DNA of 61,884 bases, taken from the NCBI GenBank assembly GCA_017554445.1, contig JAFZIJ010000117.1, positions 1-61,884 on the forward strand. Reading direction: 5' to 3'. Positions within the stretch are counted from its first letter, which is position 1; every line of letters begins with the position of its first letter. This document shows, piece after piece, positions 8,009-17,691 of this stretch. The DNA comes from Victivallales bacterium. Its GTDB lineage: Bacteria; Verrucomicrobiota; Lentisphaeria; Oligosphaerales; Oligosphaeraceae. The position numbers and the translations under genes were made by a program. The notes under the pieces were generated by a model that saw nothing but the letters and a program-made list of their open reading frames with translations, searched no databases and had not been told where the DNA came from.

Positions 8009-8860
8009 ATGGCAAGTTTTTCAATGAACAGAAATTCCGTCAAAATCCATGGGACGGGAATCGCGAAGCCGACGAGGCTGCTAGTGGTGAGTGATGCGCA
8101 TTTATCGCTGGACGATGAGCGCGGCATTCCAAACCAAGAGAACAGCAAACGCATGGCGGCGGCTTATCCGCAGGCATTTGCGAATTTCACGCAGATGCTT
8201 TCCGAACTGAAGACGGATGTTTACGACTATCTGCTGATGCTCGGCGACATGGTTAGTTTTCCATCGGCAAAAGGCGTGGAAACCATCATGGAGCTGGCAG
8301 CCAAGACGAAGTTGCCCTATGCCTATACGGCAGGCAATCATGACTGGCATTTTGAAGGACTGCCTGGAACGGAAATAGCGTTGCGGCGCGAATGGGAAGC
8401 GAAGCGTCTCGCGCCGTTGTACCATGGCCGTAACCCATTGTGCTATAGCATCGAACTGAATGGCTTGAATCTTGTCATGATGGATACATCGGCCTGTGAG
8501 ATTCTGCCCGAACAACAGGCGTTCTGGCGTCGGCAAGTCGAAAAAGGCTTGCCGACGATTGTGTTCGGCCATATTCCGTTCTGGGTGCCTGGACGCGATG
8601 TCGGCTTCAGCGTCGGCCATCCGGATTGGAACGCTTCAACGGACGGCAACTGGAAGATCGAACAACGTCTTCGCTGGCCGGAAGCTGGCCACAGCAAGAC
8701 GACGATGGATTTCCATAACGAAGTCTTCGGTGCTGAAAATCTGCTTGGCATCGTGGCAGGCCACATTCATGGCCAAAGCGTCGATTTCTATCGCGGGAAA
8801 TTCCAAGTCGTAGTGCAATACGGCGTGACAGGCGGCTTTTTGGAGATGACAATTGATTAA
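8009..8860 (+). CDS. Calcineurin-like metallophosphoesterase
   Basis: The protein has 283 residues and is cytoplasmic. It shows the full motif series: SDAHL (D-x-H), LGDM (G-D), GNHDW (G-N-H-D), a GHIPF histidine and GHIHG (G-H-x-H). These bind two metals that hydrolyse phosphate esters; the substrate is unknown. AAGGAG lies about 10 nt before ATG. It is the first gene of a plus-strand run, with oligoendopeptidase F starting 24 bp after its stop. Confidence 0.92.
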   Translation: MASFSMNRNSVKIHGTGIAKPTRLLVVSDAHLSLDDERGIPNQENSKRMAAAYPQAFANFTQMLSELKTDVYDYLLMLGDMVSFPSAKGVETIMELAAKTKLPYAYTAGNHDWHFEGLPGTEIALRREWEAKRLAPLYHGRNPLCYSIELNGLNLVMMDTSACEILPEQQAFWRRQVEKGLPTIVFGHIPFWVPGRDVGFSVGHPDWNASTDGNWKIEQRLRWPEAGHSKTTMDFHNEVFGAENLLGIVAGHIHGQSVDFYRGKFQVVVQYGVTGGFLEMTID

Positions 8861-8884
8861 TTATTTTCTATAAAAGGAGTTATG

Positions 8885-10651
8885 ATGAGCGATAAGAAAC
8901 AATTGCCGACATGGGATCTGGAAGCAATCTACCCGGTGGCGAAAGACTGGGAGGCGGATTTTGCCAAATTGAAAGGCTTGGCGGAAGCCTGCTTGGCCTT
9001 CAAAGGAAAGCTCGCCAAATCCGCCAAGACGCTTCGTGATTGCTACGAGGCGATGGACGCATACAGCCGTTTGTGCGAGAAAGTCTATGTCTATGCGTCG
9101 ATGAAATCCGATGAAAACACGCTGAATTCGGAAAATCGCAGTCGCGTGGGACGTATTGAATCGCAATTCGCCGAACTTGCACCATGTTTTGCATGGTTTG
9201 ATCCAGAACTGCTGTCAATTCCGGCCAAGACGATGGACGCGTACTTGAAATCGGACACATTGTCGTTCTACAAGCGGAGCATTCAAGAAGCGTTGCGTGG
9301 TCGTGAACACACACTATCTGAACCAGAAGAACGGCTTCTGGGCATGTATTCGGAAGTTCTTGGTGCGCCTGAAAGCACGTTTTCCATCTTGAACGACGGC
9401 GATCTGATGTTCGGCAAGCTGAAGAATGGCGCGGGCGAGACGATGGAACTGACGCACGGTACGTATCATCTGTTCATGGAAGATGCGGATCGTAGTGTCC
9501 GCAAGGCGGCGTTTCGCAAGCTCTATTCGACCTATAAAAAGTACCGTAACACGTTTGCGACAACACTGGATTTCGCCGTAAAAAGCCATGCAGTTTCTGC
9601 AAATGTGCGGCATTTTCCGTCCGCATTGAACGCCGCACTATTTGGCGATAAAGTTCCTGAAAGCGTTTATCGCCAATTGATTGAGACGGTCCACAGCCGC
9701 GTCCCGCATCTGAAACGTTACTTTGAAGTGCGCCGCAATATGTTGAAACTTGACAAGTTGGACATGTATGATGTCTATAATCCGTTGCTGCCGTCCTGTC
9801 GTTGCCACTACACGTGGGAGGAGGCTGTCAAGACGGTAAAAGCGGCATTGAAACCATTGGGAAAAGAATATTGCGACGCATTGGAACTCGCCTTCAAACA
9901 ACGTTGGATCGACGTGCCCGAACGGAAAGGAAAGCGTTCCGGAGGCTATTCCGGCGGTTGCTATGACACATATCCGTACATCCTTCTGAATTTCCAAGGC
10001 ACTCTGGATGATGTATTTACGCTGGCTCATGAGTTGGGCCATTCGCTCCATTCATACTATTCGCGCAAATATCAGCCATACCACTATCATGGCTACAAGA
10101 TTTTCGTTGCGGAAGTCGCTTCCACAACGAATGAAATCCTGCTTGCGGAATATCTGCTCGCCAAAACAAAAGACAAAGACGTGCGCACGTATCTGCTCTG
10201 CCATCTGGCCGACGAAATCCGCCTGACCATCTATCGCCAGACGATGTTCGCGGAATTTGAATTGAAAATCCATGAACATGCAGAACGCCATGAACCGTTG
10301 ACGGCTGATTTGCTCGAAAAAGAATACTACGACATGAACGAATTCTACCATGGTCTGAAGGCCGACAAACTCATCGGTCTTGAGTGGGCGCGGATTCCGC
10401 ATATGTATTACAATTTCTATGTCTATAAATATGCGACTGGCATGTCCGCCGCGGTTCAGTTGGCGAACAGGATTCTGAAGGAAGGCAAGCCCGCATTGGA
10501 TGATTATTTCGGTTTCCTGAAGGCCGGCGGCAGCCGTGATGTTTTGGACATCATGCGCGGCGCAGGCGTGGATTTGGAAAAGCCTGAACCTGTGGCGGCG
10601 GCTTTGGATTATTTTGGTACAATTATTGATCGTCTTGAAAAACTGTGCTAA
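8885..10651 (+). CDS. pepF: Oligoendopeptidase F, M3 family
   Basis: The protein has 588 residues, typical for PepF. The N-terminal oligopeptidase-F helical domain covers about 1-190. The M3 catalytic domain carries the zinc motif HELGH (His382, Glu383, His386) with the third ligand Glu further down (EVASTTNE region). The enzyme cleaves short peptides in the cytoplasm. An ATG at 8882 is also in frame, but AAAAGGAG ends at 8879, giving 2-nt spacing to that codon and 5 nt to 8885, so 8885 is preferred. Only 9 bp separate it from the GH5 gene. Confidence 0.95.
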   Translation: MSDKKQLPTWDLEAIYPVAKDWEADFAKLKGLAEACLAFKGKLAKSAKTLRDCYEAMDAYSRLCEKVYVYASMKSDENTLNSENRSRVGRIESQFAELAPCFAWFDPELLSIPAKTMDAYLKSDTLSFYKRSIQEALRGREHTLSEPEERLLGMYSEVLGAPESTFSILNDGDLMFGKLKNGAGETMELTHGTYHLFMEDADRSVRKAAFRKLYSTYKKYRNTFATTLDFAVKSHAVSANVRHFPSALNAALFGDKVPESVYRQLIETVHSRVPHLKRYFEVRRNMLKLDKLDMYDVYNPLLPSCRCHYTWEEAVKTVKAALKPLGKEYCDALELAFKQRWIDVPERKGKRSGGYSGGCYDTYPYILLNFQGTLDDVFTLAHELGHSLHSYYSRKYQPYHYHGYKIFVAEVASTTNEILLAEYLLAKTKDKDVRTYLLCHLADEIRLTIYRQTMFAEFELKIHEHAERHEPLTADLLEKEYYDMNEFYHGLKADKLIGLEWARIPHMYYNFYVYKYATGMSAAVQLANRILKEGKPALDDYFGFLKAGGSRDVLDIMRGAGVDLEKPEPVAAALDYFGTIIDRLEKLC

Positions 10652-10660
10652 CGGAGGATT

Positions 10661-12301
10661 ATGAAAATGAGACTGTTATTGAGTTTGACAATGTTACTTG
10701 GAATCAGTGTGGCGATGGCGGACGTGATATGGCCGAAGACAGAAGAAGAAATCAAACAATGGGATACGGACAAACGCTATGCCTCATGGGAAAAAGACGA
10801 AGAAGGAACGATGGTCCTGAAAGTCCATGTGCCGCCAGAAAAATTAAATGAAATCGGCGGCGTCATGGGGGCGCATTTGCTGTTCGACATCACGCCATAT
10901 CGCGGTAAGCAACTGGAAATCAGCGTTGAGTCCAAGCATATCAATTTGACAAAGCCGTCGAAAGGCTGGCTTGGCTTCAAGATGATGCTGGTTTACAAGT
11001 CAAATGGTCGTAATTGCTATCCGGGCGGCGGAAACGGCGATGGCACGCCTGTGAACACGGATTGGCGGCGACCAGTGTTTGTGGCGCAAATTCCAGAAGA
11101 TGCGACAAATGGACGCTTGGAACTTGGTGTACAGGGTGCGACAGGAACGTTGTGGTTCAAGAACTTGCGTTTCCGTATCGTCGATATCTATCCAGATGTC
11201 GCCAAACTTCCGGAAGGTTTCAAATGCGAATATTCGGATGCCGCTAAAAACATGCCGATCATGCGTGGTTGCATGAGTCCAGGCTTAATGAATGGTGCAA
11301 AAGCGGAAGATCTGCATGAATTGGCGTCATGGGGAGCGAACGTCATCCGCTGGCAGGTAAGCGCCCCGCGTGAAGCGTTGCTGGACATCGACAAGATGAA
11401 AGAAGTCTTCGAACAGCATCTGAAGAATCTGGACGTCCATATTCCACAGCTACGGCGTGACGGCCTGCAGGTGATTTTCGATTTCCATGCGGTTCCAGGC
11501 GGCCGCGTAAAGGCATCCGCCATCGCGGGAACCGCGGGAACGATTGCGGGAGAAGCCGCCAATGCAGATGGAAACAACTTTACGATGTTCTTCGACAAGA
11601 AATATTTAGACGCATTCGTCGATTTATGGCGGATGGTGGCGCGCCATTACAAAGATGAACCAATCGTGGTCGCCTACGATTTGTACAACGAGCCAGTCCA
11701 GATCAATAAAGTCAAATACGACTATCTGTATTGCCAATACGAAGCCGCGAAGGCGATTCGTGAAATCGATAGTGAAAAACTGATTGTCATCGCGGCTAAC
11801 CAATGGAGTAGCGCGGGGGCTTTTAACTATCTGAAACCATTGCCATTGAAGAACATGATTTATCAAGGCCATATGTACGAGCCAGGTAGTTACACACATC
11901 AAGGCGTCGGCGGTGACAATATGAAGCGGATTCTGGAAGGGAGCTTGAAATTGAAAGGGTATCCGGGCTGGTTTGACAATTTCTACTATGATAAAAATGA
12001 GCTTCGCAAGATCCTGAAGCCTATTCGCGACTTCCAGTTAAAGTATGGCGCACGCATTTACATGGGTGAATTTTCCGCCATCCGTTTTGCTCCTGGCGCG
12101 GCGCAGTACATACAAGATCTTATCGAAATTTTCGAAGAATATGGATGGGATTGGTCCTATCATGCGTTCCGCGAATGGTATAATTGGAGCGTGGAACATG
12201 ACGAGAATCCACACAATAACAAACCCGCCGAACAGGACACGGAACGGAAGAAAATTCTGCTTAAGTACTTTAGCAAGAACGTAAAGCCGAAACTCGAATA
12301 A
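10661..12301 (+). CDS. Secreted GH5 endoglucanase/mannanase-like enzyme with N-terminal beta domain
   Basis: The protein has 546 residues and a signal peptide (1-20, AMA-D). Residues 21-180 look like a carbohydrate-binding, galactose-binding-like beta domain (MGAHLLFDITPYRGKQLEIS, LWFKNLRFRIVD). Residues 190-540 are a GH5 barrel: acid/base Glu344 in YDLYNEP, nucleophile Glu470 in YMGEFSA, and DFHAVPGG at strand 3. GH5 retains configuration on beta-glucans or mannans; the substrate is not decidable. GGAGG precedes ATG. The stop is 10 bp from the next gene, so they are translationally close and probably one operon. Confidence 0.92.
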   Translation: MKMRLLLSLTMLLGISVAMADVIWPKTEEEIKQWDTDKRYASWEKDEEGTMVLKVHVPPEKLNEIGGVMGAHLLFDITPYRGKQLEISVESKHINLTKPSKGWLGFKMMLVYKSNGRNCYPGGGNGDGTPVNTDWRRPVFVAQIPEDATNGRLELGVQGATGTLWFKNLRFRIVDIYPDVAKLPEGFKCEYSDAAKNMPIMRGCMSPGLMNGAKAEDLHELASWGANVIRWQVSAPREALLDIDKMKEVFEQHLKNLDVHIPQLRRDGLQVIFDFHAVPGGRVKASAIAGTAGTIAGEAANADGNNFTMFFDKKYLDAFVDLWRMVARHYKDEPIVVAYDLYNEPVQINKVKYDYLYCQYEAAKAIREIDSEKLIVIAANQWSSAGAFNYLKPLPLKNMIYQGHMYEPGSYTHQGVGGDNMKRILEGSLKLKGYPGWFDNFYYDKNELRKILKPIRDFQLKYGARIYMGEFSAIRFAPGAAQYIQDLIEIFEEYGWDWSYHAFREWYNWSVEHDENPHNNKPAEQDTERKKILLKYFSKNVKPKLE

Positions 12302-12311
12302 GGAGTCAATG

Positions 12312-14597
12312 ATGAGATTCACATGGTCGCTGATCGCGTTGCTCGGAATGCCGTCGCTGATGATGGCGCAATCCTATTTCATCAAAGGACCGGAAGCTCC
12401 CAAACCGCAGGAGAAGACCGCCATTCAGGAAATGACCGACTATCTTGCGCGCCGCATTGGCGACAAGACATTGTCCATCGGCGGCAAAACGCCCGTTACG
12501 TTCCAGATTGGCGATACGGAACTTGCGCATGAGCAGAAATGCCTGTCGTCAGAAATGGAAGATGAACGATGGATCATCCGCTCTATCGGCGACCAGATTC
12601 TCATCAATGGCGGCGGAACACGTGGTGTTCTCTATGCCGCCTATCATTTTCTGGAGGATTTCTGTGACATCCACTGGTGGTCCGACTATGAAGAATATGT
12701 TCCGGAAACATCGTCGCTGACGTTGGATACGTTGAATGCGACAGGCAAGCCCGCATTCCTCTACCGTGACATCTACCGCACACATAGAGGTCCCGACAGC
12801 GTTCGTACCGCCGTCCGAAATCGTCTCAATCATGACGGCGGCGAAGGGCTTGCATTGATTTCTACCGAGCTCGGCGGCTCTTTTACTTACGGCAGCCCTT
12901 CCCATGCCCATACGTTTGATCGTTACATCCCCTTCGAAAAATTTGGAAAGGATCATCCGGATTTTTTTTCGCTGGTCAAAGGGAAACGAATCGGCGGCCA
13001 AACGCAAGGGCAGCTCTGCCTGACCAATCCTGAATTAAAACAACTATTTCTTTCGCAGATACTTAAGAATATCAAACAAGACAAGGAAATTGCTGAGAAA
13101 AAAGGCTGCTTGCCGCCACGAATCTATGAAGTCAGCATGAACGACAACCGCAATATTTGTACTTGTGAACAATGCAATGCTGAAGTGGAGAAATACAATC
13201 CATCGGGACATTATTTGAATTTCGTGAACTGGATTGCAGGCGAAGTCTCTAAGACTTATCCGGATATCTATATCAGCATGCTGGCCTATTTCTATAACGA
13301 GCCGCCGCCGAAAGGCGGCGCCCGTGCAGCGGACAATGTCATCGTCAAATTGTGCGATACACGCACAAATCAGGCCGCCTCCATTCTGGAAAAGGACAAC
13401 AAGGTGTTTTTGGATTTTCTGACATCATGGAAAAACTATGCCAAAAACCTCTTCATTTGGGACTACGCCATCATCTACACAAATGTCACGGGATACCCGT
13501 TCGCCAGTGAATTCCACTACGGTGATCTTTACAGGACGTATTATGAAAACAATGTCATGGGAATCTTCTGGGAGCATGAAAGACCGCATCTTGCTGATTT
13601 CTATGAACTTAAGTTCTTCCTCGAAACCAAATTGTTCGAAGACCCCTATCAGGATGTGAAAAAATTGATTAACCTCTTCATGGATCGGTATTACGGCGCA
13701 GCGGCGGAATATATTCTCGCCTACCGTCATGCCATTGACGATGCCCGTAAGAAAAACGATGGTTTCATCAGTTGGTTCCCCCCTGCTGCCGCATTCCATT
13801 ATCTAACAAAAGACGACATTGCTAAATGCCAATCATTGTTCGATAAGGCGGAGGCGGCTGTGGCGGATGACAAAGTCCGTTTCGCACGGGTTCGTCATGG
13901 TCGTGTCGGTCTTGACAGGCTGACTTGTTATATATCAAATCCGCTTATCCATCAAGGTGTTACGCAAAACGAAGACCTGCCGTTCAAAAAACTTGCATCA
14001 TCCGCTTTCAAACGTCTTGCGGAAACCCGTGCTTCATGGGTGGAAAATTGGATAAATAATAATGGAATCCTTCAGCAGTTCGCAAACGAATTAGCAATGC
14101 TGTCCTCGGAAATCGATGTCATTCCCGCGCCGCCAGAACTGAAAGACCGACATTTCTACGACTTCTATCCGACGCATTTTCAGAATCATGACGCTACTGC
14201 ATTGAAACTGGTTGATGATGCGGAAAGCCCTGTTGGCAAGGCCATGCGGACAGATGTCGATCAAAGTAAAATGAAATATTATGACCTTCCGTTTGCCATC
14301 GGTGTCTATGATCAACGAAATACCAAGACCTTGATTTCCACAACGTTCGAGAAGCCGACCGCCAAAGGTTACAATTGGTATAAGTTACCACGAATCATAC
14401 ACTTGCCAAAGGACGGCTATGTTTATCTAACACGTGCATGGACAACAAAACTGGACGTCTCAAATCCCGAAATCGCCGAAAAGGATTTTGAAATCTGGGC
14501 ATCCGTGAAATTCACCGGCCCGAAATTCTTCGCGGACAGCACAGACAAAAACTATATCTACATCGACCGCATCGTTTTGGTGGAACCGCAAAAATGA
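12312..14597 (+). CDS. Secreted DUF4838 glycoside-hydrolase-like protein
   Basis: The protein has 761 residues and a signal peptide (about 1-19). Residues 20-145 resemble the alpha-glucuronidase-type N-terminal domain (TAIQEMTDYLARRIG, GGGTRGVLYAAYHFLEDF). The central DUF4838 domain holds EVSMNDNRNICTCEQCNAE and MLAYFYNEPPP. The C-terminal 150 residues are beta-rich. Enzymatic activity is inferred from the fold. An ATG at 12309 is in frame, but AAGGAG ending at 12305 is best spaced for 12312. The last codons overlap the next gene by 4 bp. Confidence 0.85.
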   Translation: MRFTWSLIALLGMPSLMMAQSYFIKGPEAPKPQEKTAIQEMTDYLARRIGDKTLSIGGKTPVTFQIGDTELAHEQKCLSSEMEDERWIIRSIGDQILINGGGTRGVLYAAYHFLEDFCDIHWWSDYEEYVPETSSLTLDTLNATGKPAFLYRDIYRTHRGPDSVRTAVRNRLNHDGGEGLALISTELGGSFTYGSPSHAHTFDRYIPFEKFGKDHPDFFSLVKGKRIGGQTQGQLCLTNPELKQLFLSQILKNIKQDKEIAEKKGCLPPRIYEVSMNDNRNICTCEQCNAEVEKYNPSGHYLNFVNWIAGEVSKTYPDIYISMLAYFYNEPPPKGGARAADNVIVKLCDTRTNQAASILEKDNKVFLDFLTSWKNYAKNLFIWDYAIIYTNVTGYPFASEFHYGDLYRTYYENNVMGIFWEHERPHLADFYELKFFLETKLFEDPYQDVKKLINLFMDRYYGAAAEYILAYRHAIDDARKKNDGFISWFPPAAAFHYLTKDDIAKCQSLFDKAEAAVADDKVRFARVRHGRVGLDRLTCYISNPLIHQGVTQNEDLPFKKLASSAFKRLAETRASWVENWINNNGILQQFANELAMLSSEIDVIPAPPELKDRHFYDFYPTHFQNHDATALKLVDDAESPVGKAMRTDVDQSKMKYYDLPFAIGVYDQRNTKTLISTTFEKPTAKGYNWYKLPRIIHLPKDGYVYLTRAWTTKLDVSNPEIAEKDFEIWASVKFTGPKFFADSTDKNYIYIDRIVLVEPQK

Positions 14598-15643
14598 ACA
14601 AGGCATTCATTGAAAAGATCGTGGCGGACGATATCCGCGATGGAATCATTCTGGGCGAGGCGATTCTGGCCGGAACGCCTGAAAAAGAACTGTTCTCCTA
14701 TTGCGCAGGCCATGCGACGCTTGCGAAAAATACGCCCATGACGTTGGATACGGTCATCGACGGTGCAAGCACGACGAAAGTCGTCACCGTCGTCACCGCC
14801 TTGCTGATTCTTCACAGGCAAGGGCTGATTGACTTTGATGCACCATTCACAAACTATCTGCCGCAGTATGAGGCGAAACTGGACCATGTCGTGACAATCC
14901 GCCAGATGGCCAATCATGTTTCCGGCTTCAACGATTTCGTGCGGCGTGAGGATGGACAACGGCTGTATTACGCAGAAGACGGCGCGACGATGATGAAGAA
15001 TCTCATGCAACTACCGCCGCCTAAAGAGCCGTCGGCCCATGCGGAATATGCCTGCTGGAACTACATCCTGCTTGCGCAGATTATAGAAGCAATTACAGGC
15101 GAACGACTTGTCGATTTTTGCATGCGGGAAATCTTCCAGCCTCTAGGCATGGATTCAACATCGCTAGGCAAGCCGCGGACGGATATTCCGTTGGAACGGC
15201 TGGCCCAGACGTTCGGCACGAAGCATCCAGGCGAAATCTCCGACTACATCGCATTCCGTCTCTTCCGCGACGGCTTCTGCACAGGCAACGCAGGCTTGTT
15301 CTGCACGGCCCACGATTATGCAAAGCTGCTGAATTGCGTCATCCGCCATGGCCAATATGATGGCGGACGCCTTTTCGATGAACGCGAATTTGCGGAAATT
15401 GCTCCAGACACACTAGATAAGACGGATGGTTACCGCCGTTTCGGCTGGGTTATCCGTGACAATCATTCCTGCGACGAATGCTTTGGTACATCGCTATTGC
15501 ATAGCGGCTGGAGCGGCCAGACGATCTTTCTGGATGTGAAGAAACAGCTGTATATCATCGTCCTGACGCCGCGTAGCGGCGACTACGTACGCGCCAAGCA
15601 GCACCGTTTCGATGTCATCAATTATTTATATCTTAATTTGTAA
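14594..15643 (+). CDS. Serine beta-lactamase-fold hydrolase (class C/esterase type)
   Basis: The protein has 349 residues and no signal peptide. The SxxK motif STTK has nucleophile Ser59 and Lys62; the third motif appears as HSGWSG near 304. The usual Y-x-N second motif reads Y-A-C (HAEYACWNYILLA), so the Asn is replaced by Cys; esterases of this family tolerate such change. It is probably a D-aminopeptidase, esterase or transesterase rather than drug resistance. The start overlaps the DUF4838 stop (ATGA), indicating translational coupling. Confidence 0.85.
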   Translation: MNKAFIEKIVADDIRDGIILGEAILAGTPEKELFSYCAGHATLAKNTPMTLDTVIDGASTTKVVTVVTALLILHRQGLIDFDAPFTNYLPQYEAKLDHVVTIRQMANHVSGFNDFVRREDGQRLYYAEDGATMMKNLMQLPPPKEPSAHAEYACWNYILLAQIIEAITGERLVDFCMREIFQPLGMDSTSLGKPRTDIPLERLAQTFGTKHPGEISDYIAFRLFRDGFCTGNAGLFCTAHDYAKLLNCVIRHGQYDGGRLFDEREFAEIAPDTLDKTDGYRRFGWVIRDNHSCDECFGTSLLHSGWSGQTIFLDVKKQLYIIVLTPRSGDYVRAKQHRFDVINYLYLNL

Positions 15644-15849
15644 AGCGATTCTTGAAAAATCATAATTCTTCCATTTACTGGGTAGCAAAGCCGTCTCTTG
15701 TCCTAATGGTCACAGCAGTTCCAATGGTCACAGTAATTCCAGCACATTCATGCTCCTCCGCAGTTTCGTTTTGATTCAGTCCTTTTTACCATTATATTAT
15801 TTGGATGATGGTTTCATAATATCTGAATTTTCACAAATACAGGACAAAT
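15644..15849. other. 206-bp spacer with 9/18-bp tandem units
   Basis: Two 18-bp direct repeats, differing at two positions, lie at 15705-15722 and 15723-15740 and can be read as alternating 9-mers (gtcctaatg, gtcacagca, gttccaatg, gtcacagta, attccagca) from 15700. The rest is AT-rich and may carry the promoter for the following gene. No gene seen. Confidence 0.6.
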
Positions 15850-17568
15850 ATGCGATTAAATTGGCTTTGGATAGGAATTATGTGCATGGAAATCAGTTCA
15901 TTGGCGCAAGGCAAGGTGGATTTACCCAAAAGTACGGAGCATCTTCTCGTTGACATGGTTTCCATGCGCGACGGTGTCAAGTTGTTCACAACCATTGAGT
16001 TACCGCAAAAGGACAAAAAGTATCCCGTTGTGCTGTTGCGGAATCTTTACCGTAAACGGACGGACGAGATCAAGGAACCAGGAGACGTCGCAAAGCGGAA
16101 TTTCATTTTCATCCATCAGGATGTACGCGGTGCGGGACGGTCGGAAGGCGAATGGCATGCGTTCCTACAGGAACGGAACGACGGCGAAGACTGTCTCGAA
16201 TGGATTTGCAAACAACCATGGTACGATGGCAATATTTTCATGACCGGCGGGTCGTACTGCGGTTCATCACAGTTTCTTGCAGCGGCCTGCGGCAATCCCG
16301 CATTAAAGGGAATTGCGCCCGAAATTCTTGCCATGGATTATTTTACGCCAATGACTCAACGGGACGGCGTACCAACCCTGGCCCTTTTCAATTGGGCCTG
16401 TTGGTGTACATTTAACAATCTCGGGCTGAAGGAGGACAATCCACAGCCGAAATACGATGATGCGCATGTCGCTTGGCGTGAACGTGACATCATTGCCCTT
16501 AGACGGCCTGTTCATTTTTGGCGGCAAATGACGAATCCACAAGCATTTGACGAATACTTCAAACAGATGGACGCCAATGAATTCATCTCGAAAATACCAT
16601 GCCCCGCCTATCTATTGAGCGGATGGTATGACATCGACGCATCAGCGGAACTGAAAGTGTTCACGGCGCTGCGTGAGCATGGCGGCAATGAGCGTGTGCG
16701 TCAATTCACGCATTGCGTCATGGGGCCTTATACGCATGGTAGCGTGGCGAATTTTCCAGGCGTGACGGAAACGCAGGAAACTCGTAACAAATTGCACGAC
16801 AGGCAAAACCAGTTCTTCATTAATCTGCTGAAAGATGAAAACAGCGATCCACTGCCCGACATGAAACCCATCACCTATTATGTCATGGGAGCCAATGAAT
16901 GGCGCGGCGCGGAGACATGGCCACCGCAGGGAACGACATTCACATCTTATTATCTTGGAGGCGGTTCCGCCAATACATTGGCGGGTAATGGATTCATGAA
17001 AGCAAGTCTGGAGGAAACATCGGAAGACATCTTTATCAGTGATCCGCTGAATCCCGTGCCAACCGTCGGCGGACGATGGGAGGATGGCGCGAAGGAGCAG
17101 ACGGCTCCATTGGGCGGCCGCAAAGATGTGCTGTTCTACCGTTCAGACGTTTTGGCGGAGCCGCTGGAAATTGCAGGCCCCGTCAAAGCGCGTCTGTTCA
17201 TCAGTTGTTCGACGCCTGAAACGGACATCGCCATCAAAGTGGCGGATGTTTTTCCAGACGGCAAGGCGTACAACATCGTCAACGGCATCAAACGCACAAG
17301 TTTCCGTGCGCCATATAAAAAACTGGAGCCGATGGAGCCCGGAAAAGTTTATGAACTGGAATTTGAGCTTCAAAGCACAGCCCACTGCTTCCAGCCCGGC
17401 CATCGCATGATGGTCATTATCGCAGGGCAGGACTACGGATATTTTGTATTCAACCGCAATACAGGCAAGGATGACTCACTGGATGCGTCATGCCAACAGG
17501 CGGAAATCCGTATTTACCATACACAGCAACATCCATCCGCCATCATCCTGCCTGTATCAGCGAAATAA
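15850..17568 (+). CDS. CocE/NonD-family secreted alpha/beta-hydrolase (X-Pro dipeptidyl-peptidase-like)
   Basis: The protein has 572 residues with a signal-like N-terminus (1-20, SSLAQG). Residues 30-340 are an S15/CocE-type catalytic domain: HQDVRGAGRSEG, then GGSYCG with nucleophile Ser135, and a later HGSV histidine. Residues 350-570 form the C-terminal jelly-roll (FISDPLNPVPTVGGRW, LEIAGPVKARLFIS, TDIAIKVADVFPDG). Known members cleave esters or N-terminal X-Pro peptides, or act as glutaryl acylases; the substrate is unknown. AGGA precedes ATG. It ends the plus-strand glycan block. Confidence 0.9.
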   Translation: MRLNWLWIGIMCMEISSLAQGKVDLPKSTEHLLVDMVSMRDGVKLFTTIELPQKDKKYPVVLLRNLYRKRTDEIKEPGDVAKRNFIFIHQDVRGAGRSEGEWHAFLQERNDGEDCLEWICKQPWYDGNIFMTGGSYCGSSQFLAAACGNPALKGIAPEILAMDYFTPMTQRDGVPTLALFNWACWCTFNNLGLKEDNPQPKYDDAHVAWRERDIIALRRPVHFWRQMTNPQAFDEYFKQMDANEFISKIPCPAYLLSGWYDIDASAELKVFTALREHGGNERVRQFTHCVMGPYTHGSVANFPGVTETQETRNKLHDRQNQFFINLLKDENSDPLPDMKPITYYVMGANEWRGAETWPPQGTTFTSYYLGGGSANTLAGNGFMKASLEETSEDIFISDPLNPVPTVGGRWEDGAKEQTAPLGGRKDVLFYRSDVLAEPLEIAGPVKARLFISCSTPETDIAIKVADVFPDGKAYNIVNGIKRTSFRAPYKKLEPMEPGKVYELEFELQSTAHCFQPGHRMMVIIAGQDYGYFVFNRNTGKDDSLDASCQQAEIRIYHTQQHPSAIILPVSAK

Positions 17569-17572
17569 GGTG

Positions 17573-17690
17573 GCGCGCGGCGTCCCGCCTGCGCAAGGTG
17601 TGGCGGAGGCGTCTCGCCTTCGCGGAATATTACGCGGGCGTGGCCCGCGTGCGACAGCGAGAGGACGCCGCCGCCACACCAGCCGCCGTC
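17573..17690. repeat. GC-rich palindromic intergenic element
   Basis: A 118-bp block between convergent genes is composed of inverted GC motifs (GGCGTCCCGCC, GCGGGCGTGGCCCGC, AGGACGCCGCC) with a short AT core (gaatatta). Its right end is repeated at 1-27. It may terminate both flanking genes, but no T tract is present. Confidence 0.6.
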
Positions 17691-17691
17691 A

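Noticed and set aside
14594..15643. Antibiotic-resistance beta-lactamase
   Set aside because: The sequence fits the esterase/D-peptidase branch, has no signal peptide and a changed second motif; resistance is not supported.
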